Assembly (NCBI RefSeq): GCF_014174475.1
Contig: NZ_JACJUD010000004.1
Location: 310,001 to 374,000, forward strand
DNA length: 64,000 bases
Direction: 5' to 3'
Source: Aquipseudomonas ullengensis
GTDB taxonomy: Bacteria; Pseudomonadota; Gammaproteobacteria; Pseudomonadales; Pseudomonadaceae
A model generated the notes under the pieces. It was not told where the DNA came from. It was given only the letters and a program-made list of their open reading frames with translations, and did no database searches. This document shows positions 58,287 through 64,000 of this stretch, piece after piece (position 1 is the first letter of the stretch; each line of letters starts with the position of its first letter). The translations under genes were made by a program, and so were the position numbers.

Positions 58287-59659
58287 AGCATTCCCTGCAT
58301 TGGATGGGTCGAATTGCGGATGCTCAGCTGCTCGCCGCCGCGGGCACTAAGCTCGCGGGCCAGCAGGCTTTCCACCTGTTGGTAATCCTGTGGTTGCAGG
58401 CTCGGTGCCAGGCGCTGCATCAGGGCATCGGCCTGCACAACGCCCTGGTTCTTGGCCAAAGTGGCAAACGTGTAGGCGTACACCGCGTTAATGCGCACGC
58501 CCTTGCCACTGCCAAACAACTGCGCCAGGGCCACATCGGCATTTGCGTTACCGCTGCGGGCTGCGATCAGGTAATGCTCAACGGCCTTCTCCGGATCGAT
58601 ATCCCCCAGTTGGCCCTCGCTATAAAGCTTGCCGAGGAAGAAGTGCGCCTTGGGCTCGACGGGTGCCGCAATCAGCAGGTATTTCTCCGCCGACTGCGGA
58701 TCCCCGGGAACCACCTGGCCTTTGAGGTAAAGCTGACCCAGCGCCAACGCCGCACGGGTGGACCCTGCATCGACGGCCTTCTGCAGATAGCCGGTCAATT
58801 CCACGGCACCACCGAGGTCGGGGTAGCTCTCGATCAGTTCGGCCAGGCTTATCCAGGCATCGACATAGCCAGGGGCAATCAAGGTCAGCAGTTCCTGGGC
58901 CTTCGGCAGATCAGGCTCACCGAGGCTTGCATCGGCCAGTACCTTGGCCACCGCCTGCACCCGCTCAGGAATAATTGCGCCCGACTCATAGCCGGCCAGC
59001 AAGCGCTCGAGTAATGCGGCCAGGGCCGCGCTATCGTTCTGTTTGCGGTAGATCGCCGCCAGCTCGGCATAGCATTCGCTGACTTGCGCCAGCCAGGCCT
59101 CGCAGGTCTCACGGATCTCCGCCAGGTGCTGGTCGTAATCACCGCGAGCTCGATACAGCTCGATCTTGCCGAGTTGTGCCTCGCCGAAACCTTGCTCCTG
59201 CCATTGCGTCAGCTCGCGATCGATTTCACCGCTGCTGACTTTCTGCGGATCGAGCAATTGCAACCGCACCAACGGCAGCAATGCACTGCGGTCCCCCTCT
59301 TGCAGGCCTTTCCGCAACAGACGCTCGGCCTCCGAGCGCTCCTCAACCGTTGGCTGCTGTTTACTCGCCAGCCACTTGCCGAGCCGCACAGGCGCTAGTG
59401 GCGAGCGCCCCACAGCGCCGCGGTAAAGGCTCTCGCCCTGCGCCTGCTGCTCCGGCGAGGCACTGCGCACGAGAATGTCTGCCAGACCGATTTCAGCGTC
59501 GACGTAGCCCTGCTCTGCCAGCGTCTGATAGTTGGCCTGCGCGGTCGTCAGATCGCCAGCACCTTTCGCCTGCTTGGCCAGCTGCAAATCAGGCAGGCTC
59601 ATGCAGCCCGACAGCAGGCCCAGGCTCAGAGTCCCAAACGCCAGGCTGACCCCTTTCAT
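58283..59659 (-). CDS. algK: AlgK, outer-membrane lipoprotein with TPR/Sel1-like repeats
   Basis: 459 aa from ATG 59659, which overlaps the alg44 stop (ATGA). Lipobox LGLLSGCMS near residue 20. Helical repeats such as ALALGQLYLKG, HFFLGKLYSEG and VALAQLFGSGKG are Sel1-like. It holds the periplasmic scaffold linking AlgE and the polymerase. Confidence 0.94.
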   Translation of the reverse strand: MKGVSLAFGTLSLGLLSGCMSLPDLQLAKQAKGAGDLTTAQANYQTLAEQGYVDAEIGLADILVRSASPEQQAQGESLYRGAVGRSPLAPVRLGKWLASKQQPTVEERSEAERLLRKGLQEGDRSALLPLVRLQLLDPQKVSSGEIDRELTQWQEQGFGEAQLGKIELYRARGDYDQHLAEIRETCEAWLAQVSECYAELAAIYRKQNDSAALAALLERLLAGYESGAIIPERVQAVAKVLADASLGEPDLPKAQELLTLIAPGYVDAWISLAELIESYPDLGGAVELTGYLQKAVDAGSTRAALALGQLYLKGQVVPGDPQSAEKYLLIAAPVEPKAHFFLGKLYSEGQLGDIDPEKAVEHYLIAARSGNANADVALAQLFGSGKGVRINAVYAYTFATLAKNQGVVQADALMQRLAPSLQPQDYQQVESLLARELSARGGEQLSIRNSTHPMQGML

Positions 59660-60822
59660 TTGCCAGCCGCCAGGCTGATGCTCGACCACAAACCACCCAG
59701 CGGCTGGATGCGCACATCCACCGGGCGTTTGGCCAGCTCGCTAGCCAGTGGCAGTTCCGGCTCGATCATCACCCGGATGTCCGAGGCCAGACCGCCATCC
59801 TGCAGCGCCATGCTACTAATCACGCCACTGCGTTTTTCGGTCTCCCCACCCACCAGGAAGCTGACCTGGGTACCCGGCTGCAGCTCATCGAACGCCCGGT
59901 AAGGAAAGCGCGCCTCAACGTTGGCAACGCTGTCTGTAGGAGCCAGGGTGAACACCGCCGTCCCCTTCACCACCATCTGGCCATCGCCCACCAGCTGCGC
60001 CACCACGCGGCAATCGCATGGGCTGGTCAGGGTGCCCTGGAAGCTCTTGCTGAACAGTCGTTCGAGGTTATCCGGAGTCATCTCTGCTTCCGGCAGTACC
60101 CCTTTGAGCGCATCCAGCATGGTCGCGGAAAACGTCGCCACCGGTGCGCCCTTGGCCACGCTATCGCCAACCTTGACCAGGCTCTGCACCGAACCTTCAC
60201 GCGGCATCGACACCTGCTGGCCAGGGACCTGTACCTGAGCCGAGTCGGCATGGGTGACGAAATAGATGTCGTACAGCTGATACAGCACATAGGTGCAGGC
60301 GCTGACCCCGATCAGGAACAGCAACAGGCTCATGCTCACGGCACGCATGCGGCTGAACAGGCTGGCCGGGGCGTCTGCCTTGTTGTTGCGCGCCTTGGTG
60401 AAGTTATCGCGCTGCAGGGTGCTGATCAGGTCGCCGACATTGACCAGCTCACCGCTCAGGAAGGAGCTGATCAGGTAGCGCAACGCGGCCACTTCGCGCG
60501 GCTTGAGGTTGTGGAACTCGCAACCCGCGCGCTTGCCGCCGATCATCGAACGCACCTGGAACTCCACATCCATGGAGAAACCGATGCCCTCGATCTCGAA
60601 CATCAGCCGGCCCTGAAAACTCTGCCCTTCACTGACCAGCCCGCTGGTGGGTACGAAGCTGAAGCCACCTGCGGACAAATCCGTGAGCGGTGCTTCCAGC
60701 TCCTGCCCTTGCTGGCTGCGATAGATGATCTTCGCCGGCAGCTTCAGACGCGCGTACTGGCGCTGGGCCTCCGACTCGTGGACAACATTGGCATTGCTGC
60801 TGGGGCTCATCACTGCGCTCAT
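59656..60822 (-). CDS. alg44: Alg44, c-di-GMP receptor and co-polymerase
   Basis: 388 aa. N-terminal PilZ domain with the c-di-GMP-binding RQYAR near residue 21 and DLSAGGFSF downstream; one membrane helix (about 164-182); periplasmic HlyD-like domain. c-di-GMP binding turns on Alg8. The RxxxR and D/NxSxxG signatures are intact, so c-di-GMP control is likely. Confidence 0.95.
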   Translation of the reverse strand: MSAVMSPSSNANVVHESEAQRQYARLKLPAKIIYRSQQGQELEAPLTDLSAGGFSFVPTSGLVSEGQSFQGRLMFEIEGIGFSMDVEFQVRSMIGGKRAGCEFHNLKPREVAALRYLISSFLSGELVNVGDLISTLQRDNFTKARNNKADAPASLFSRMRAVSMSLLLFLIGVSACTYVLYQLYDIYFVTHADSAQVQVPGQQVSMPREGSVQSLVKVGDSVAKGAPVATFSATMLDALKGVLPEAEMTPDNLERLFSKSFQGTLTSPCDCRVVAQLVGDGQMVVKGTAVFTLAPTDSVANVEARFPYRAFDELQPGTQVSFLVGGETEKRSGVISSMALQDGGLASDIRVMIEPELPLASELAKRPVDVRIQPLGGLWSSISLAAGK

Positions 60823-60887
60823 AGTCTTTCCCTTTAAATTAATGAGTTAACTCAGGCATCCCGTGGCCGACGGCCATCCGTTGCCGA

Positions 60888-62369
60888 TCACACCACCCAC
60901 ATCAAGGCAGCGACGAAGACACTGCTCGCCGAAAAAGTCATGGCCCGCGACGACCAGGTGTTGAACCAGCGCTGGAAACTGGCCAGATCACGATTGAGCT
61001 TGGTTTTCTGGCGGGTCCAGGACTGCTGGTCGAGGCGGAAGAACACGTACACCTTCACCAGTGCACCGGCGATCTGGTTGTAATAGAGGATCAGCGGATA
61101 GGCCGGCCCGATCTCATGTCCGGAAGCCAGCAACAGCAGGGTCAACACCAGGCGGGTAAGTCCGATCCACAGCAGGTAGATCATCAGGTAGGCAAAGCCG
61201 TACTTGATGCTCGCGACTATCGCCACAGTCGGGCCGAGCAGGCTGGTCCACATGGCCACACGCTGATCCAGCAGGACGATGCTGGTGAACCAGCCGAGGC
61301 GATTGGAGCCCAGGCCGAGGGCACGCGAGTTCTGCCGCAGGTTGTTGCCATACCAGCGGAACATCAGCTTGCGACTGGCCTTGATGAAGCTCTTTTCCGG
61401 CGGGTGCTCGACCGTATTGATCGCCGCATCCGGCACGTAAAAGGTGTCGTAGCCCAGGCGCATCAGGCTGTACCAGCTGGACTTGTCGTCACCGGTGAGG
61501 AACTTGAAGCGCCCCAGGCGCCAGTGCTCCAGGTAGTCGTTCTCGACGTCGTTGATAAAGCTGGCGTTGGTCACCACATTGGCGCGGAACACCGACATGC
61601 GCCCGGTCAGGGTCAGCACGCGCTTGCTCAGGGCCATCGAGCACATGTTGATGTGGCGCTGGGCGAAGCGCAGCTTGTGCCACTCGCTCATCACGTAGCT
61701 GCCGTGCACCTCGCAGAACTCGTTGGTGGTGAGCCCGCCCAGGTTGTCGAACAATTTGAAGTACGGCATGGTCTTGCGCACCACACCGGGGGTCAGCACG
61801 GTATCGCCGTCAACCACCGCCACCACTGCATCGTCGTCCGGCAGGTGCCGCGAGATGGCACGGAAACCGTGGGCCAGGCCATCGCGCTTGCCGGTGCCGG
61901 CGATCCGCACGAAGTCCAGACGCACCCGCTCCGGCGGGTTCATCTTCGACCACAGACCCTTGACCAGCATCTCGTCCGAGAGCTCGACGATGGAGCAGAC
62001 AATCGTCGCCTTGTAGCCACAATCGATCGCTTCGCGAATCACCGAGCGATACACCTCGGCGGTGGTCAGCGCATCGATGCGAAAGCTGGTGACCATCAGA
62101 AAGACCTGTGACGGATCGGCAGAATCCCCCAGCCGCGCAGCCTTGCGCCGGTAGTACGGATACACCAGGTAGAGGAACAGCAGCCCCCGCACGTAGTGAA
62201 TCGCGCCCATGGAGTAACGCCAGATGCCGACGGCACCCAGTAACAGCAAGAAGTCCGTGGATTCAGGGTCAAAGATGCTGCGTGGCAGCAACAGCGCCAT
62301 GCCCATCAGTACCGTGACGTAGAACAGCCAACCTGCACCCGTGCGCAGGCGTCTCTGCAGACCTTCCAT
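60888..62369 (-). CDS. alg8: Alg8, mannuronan polymerase (GT2)
   Basis: 493 aa. Two N-terminal and several C-terminal membrane helices flank a GT2 domain with VAVVDGDTV (Mg/UDP-type Asp pair), [10 protein letters not shown] and [10 protein letters not shown] (RW of the acceptor site). Makes polymannuronate from GDP-mannuronate. The 87 bp upstream contain a striking AAN-loop hairpin. Confidence 0.96.
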   Translation of the reverse strand: MEGLQRRLRTGAGWLFYVTVLMGMALLLPRSIFDPESTDFLLLLGAVGIWRYSMGAIHYVRGLLFLYLVYPYYRRKAARLGDSADPSQVFLMVTSFRIDALTTAEVYRSVIREAIDCGYKATIVCSIVELSDEMLVKGLWSKMNPPERVRLDFVRIAGTGKRDGLAHGFRAISRHLPDDDAVVAVVDGDTVLTPGVVRKTMPYFKLFDNLGGLTTNEFCEVHGSYVMSEWHKLRFAQRHINMCSMALSKRVLTLTGRMSVFRANVVTNASFINDVENDYLEHWRLGRFKFLTGDDKSSWYSLMRLGYDTFYVPDAAINTVEHPPEKSFIKASRKLMFRWYGNNLRQNSRALGLGSNRLGWFTSIVLLDQRVAMWTSLLGPTVAIVASIKYGFAYLMIYLLWIGLTRLVLTLLLLASGHEIGPAYPLILYYNQIAGALVKVYVFFRLDQQSWTRQKTKLNRDLASFQRWFNTWSSRAMTFSASSVFVAALMWVV

Positions 62370-62404
62370 GTTTTAGCCCCGTCTCAGTTTTCGCACTGCA
62401 GCGG

Positions 62405-62432
62405 GGGCGTTGTTATTGTTGTTGTTACGCCC
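62405..62432 (-). promoter_or_regulatory. mRNA hairpin with AAN-repeat loop between algD and alg8 (candidate Hfq/Crc site)
   Basis: On the minus strand GGGCGT and ACGCCC pair around a 16-nt loop, AACAACAACAATAACA. The loop is an almost pure AAN repeat, matching the catabolite-activity motif (AANAANAA) bound by Hfq/Crc in Pseudomonas. It ends 36 nt before the alg8 start. Binding is inferred. Confidence 0.6.
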
Positions 62433-62456
62433 GATGCACGTTCCGACTGGCTGTGA

Positions 62457-63767
62457 TTACCAGCACAGCCCTTCCATTTCAGAGGTGGTGGTCTGGCGCA
62501 TGAAGCCCACCAGATCGATCACCTTCTTGCCTGGCGGAACCTTCTGAACCAAGGTCTCGAACATCTCGTCGCCGTTACCCAGCACGATCACGTCCGCATC
62601 CGCCACGACCTGGTTGAGGTCGGCGCGCAGCAGCGAAGAAACGTGGGGGATTTTCGACTCGATGTACTCGCGGTTGGCACCGTGGACACGGGCGTACTCG
62701 ACGTTGCGGTCGAAGATCTTCAGGTCGAAGCCTTTGCCGATCAGCATTTCCGCCAGTTCCACCAGCGGGCTCTCACGCAGATCGTCGGTACCCGACTTGA
62801 AGCTCAGACCAAGCAGCGCGACCTTGCGCTTGCCCTGGCTGGCGATCAGGTTGTAGGCCTTGCGCACCTGGGCGGCGTTGCTCAGCATCAGCGAGCTGAT
62901 CAGCGGCGACTCCAGATCCAGCTGGCCGGCGCGATAGCTCAGGGCACGCACGTCCTTGGGCAGGCAGGAGCCGCCGAAGGCAAAACCCGGGCGCATGTAG
63001 TACTTGGACAGGTTGAGCTTGTGATCCTGGCAGATCACATCCATCACCTCACGACCATCGACGCCCACCGCCTTGGCGATGTTGCCGATCTCGTTGGCGA
63101 AGGTGACCTTGGCCGCGTGCCAGACGTTGCAGGTGTACTTGATCATTTCCGCGACCTCGATGGTCTTGCGGATGATCGGGGCGTCCAGCTCGCTGTAGAT
63201 TTCCTCGAGCAGGTCGCCGGAGGTTTTATCCAGCTCGCCGATCACGGTCATCGCCGGGAAGTCGTAATCCTTGATCGCCGTGCTTTCGCGCAGGAACTCG
63301 GGGTTTACCGCAACGCCAAAATCCTTGCCCGCTTCCAGCCCGGAGAATTTCTCCAGGGTGGGGATCACCACGTTGCGCAGGGTGCCCGGCAACACGGTGC
63401 TGCGCACCACCACGGTGTGGCGACTGGCCTTGAGCGGCAGTATCTTGCCGATCTGCTCGCAGACCTCTTCGATGTAGGACACATCGAGGTCGCCATTGGC
63501 CTTGCTTGGGGTCGGTGGAGCGAGGAACGAGATATCCGTATCCAGTACCGCCTGCTGCACGTTCAGCGTGCCGCGCAGCTTGCCGCTGCTGACGCCCTTC
63601 TGCAGCAGCTCCTCCAGACCTGGTTCGACAATTGGCGACTTGCCGCTGTTGATCAGGTCGATTTTCAACGCCGAGATATCCACCCCGACAATCTGGTGTC
63701 CGCGTGCCGACAGGCACCCTGCGCATACAGCTCCCACGTAACCCAGCCCAAAAATGCTGATACGCAT
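62457..63767 (-). CDS. algD: AlgD, GDP-mannose 6-dehydrogenase
   Basis: 436 aa, the typical length. NAD-binding IFGLGYVGAVCAGCLSARGH is at the N-terminus and the catalytic Cys is in FAFGGSCLPKDVRALSY. Oxidises GDP-mannose to GDP-mannuronate, the committed step of alginate synthesis. The start has AAGGAGA before it. First gene of the operon, transcribed from the AlgU-type promoter at 63912-63938. Confidence 0.98.
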   Translation of the reverse strand: MRISIFGLGYVGAVCAGCLSARGHQIVGVDISALKIDLINSGKSPIVEPGLEELLQKGVSSGKLRGTLNVQQAVLDTDISFLAPPTPSKANGDLDVSYIEEVCEQIGKILPLKASRHTVVVRSTVLPGTLRNVVIPTLEKFSGLEAGKDFGVAVNPEFLRESTAIKDYDFPAMTVIGELDKTSGDLLEEIYSELDAPIIRKTIEVAEMIKYTCNVWHAAKVTFANEIGNIAKAVGVDGREVMDVICQDHKLNLSKYYMRPGFAFGGSCLPKDVRALSYRAGQLDLESPLISSLMLSNAAQVRKAYNLIASQGKRKVALLGLSFKSGTDDLRESPLVELAEMLIGKGFDLKIFDRNVEYARVHGANREYIESKIPHVSSLLRADLNQVVADADVIVLGNGDEMFETLVQKVPPGKKVIDLVGFMRQTTTSEMEGLCW

Positions 63768-63799
63768 GGACGATCTCCTTTCCTTGCATGGGTCGACAA

Positions 63800-63819
63800 G
63801 GCATATCCAGTGATATGCC
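63800..63819 (-). promoter_or_regulatory. Hairpin in the algD leader
   Basis: GGCATATC and GATATGCC pair perfectly around a 4-nt loop, 33 nt before the algD ATG. A GGA straddles the loop edge. GGA also occurs at the ribosome binding site (AAGGAAAGGAG) and at 63851-63867 (AAGGAGGCGGTGGAG), a layout like RsmA/RsmE sites. Confidence 0.5.
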
Positions 63820-63911
63820 GTATACCTTGCGAGATCGACGGGACTACAAACTCCACCGCCTCCTTACTTCAAATCCATTTTCTTCAACCTGAACAAAACC
63901 ATCAGACCGGA

Positions 63912-63938
63912 ACAGATCGACAATTAAATCGAAAGTTC
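63912..63938 (-). promoter_or_regulatory. AlgU (sigma22/RpoE-type) promoter of algD
   Basis: GAACTT (63938-63933), a 16-bp spacer and TCTGT (63916-63912) on the minus strand fit the AlgU/sigma-E consensus GAACTT-N16/17-TCtgA. The leader to the algD ATG would be about 138 nt. The window ends 62 bp upstream, so most activator sites are outside. Confidence 0.8.
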
Positions 63939-64000
63939 ACAACCGACAACTTCAAGTCAAATTAAGGCAGACGGAAAGTTACACTTAAGCAACTAAGAAT

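Noticed and set aside
63665..63856. Possible upstream ORF (63 codons, GTG start) in the algD leader, overlapping algD
   Set aside because: AGGAGG is only 2 nt from the GTG, too close for normal initiation, and most of the frame is an algD shadow. The AGGAGG is kept as a possible Rsm site instead.

Overview
The window is a chromosomal segment of a gamma-proteobacterium of the genus Pseudomonas. The gene content and protein sequences fit this genus: sdhCDAB-sucAB-lpdG-sucCD run divergently from gltA, followed by the START / YkgJ / 3-hydroxyisobutyrate dehydrogenase / exonuclease / ppnP block typical of Pseudomonas, and there is a complete twelve-gene alginate operon. The DNA is GC-rich and carries short Pseudomonas-type REP palindromes. 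No rRNA, tRNA, CRISPR array, prophage or complete insertion sequence was recognised. Species cannot be assigned from the sequence alone.

Layout. (1) 1-5.2 kb, minus strand: kdpF-kdpA-kdpB-kdpC and the start of kdpD (high-affinity K+ uptake), with three TTTACGCC boxes upstream and a hairpin-doublet repeat between kdpB and kdpC. (2) 5.5-8.3 kb, plus strand: an OmpR-type two-component system that is not KdpDE, whose kinase has a Pro/Gly/His-rich periplasmic segment, followed by a five-EF-hand calcium-binding protein and a strong terminator. (3) 8.4-14.2 kb, minus strand: AI-2E-type permease, DUF4892 protein, glutathione transferase, two overlapping alpha/beta hydrolases and BrnQ. (4) 14.5-27.5 kb: the TCA-cycle block, with sdh and gltA reading apart from good sigma70-type promoters. 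(5) 27.6-44 kb: housekeeping and poorly characterised genes (START protein, YkgJ, DUF486, dehydrogenase, exonuclease, ppnP, rhtA, ABC exporter, DCC protein, DUF1287 and LprI-like proteins, GFA protein, NAD-kinase-like protein, pdxB, MATE pump, tusA, lpxO, rlmM). (6) 45.1-47.8 kb: acnA. (7) 47.9-64 kb, minus strand: algD-8-44-K-E-G-X-I-J-F-L-A, reading from an AlgU-type promoter near the right edge.

How it fits together. The TCA genes cover citrate synthase, aconitase, 2-oxoglutarate dehydrogenase, succinyl-CoA synthetase and succinate dehydrogenase. The alginate operon covers GDP-mannuronate synthesis (algA, algD), c-di-GMP-gated polymerisation and export (alg8, alg44, algK, algE), and epimerisation, acetylation and lysis in the periplasm (algG, algX, algI, algJ, algF, algL). 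algL lies between algF and algA instead of between algX and algI as in P. aeruginosa.

The most unusual signals are: a 196-bp MITE-like element in two full copies and one 83-bp internally deleted copy, each beginning exactly at the stop codon of a neighbouring gene, with a TNA-type target duplication that recreates the stop; an mRNA hairpin between algD and alg8 whose whole 16-nt loop is an AAN repeat, resembling an Hfq/Crc target; the phased TTTACGCC boxes before kdpF; the two-component/EF-hand locus; and the moved algL.
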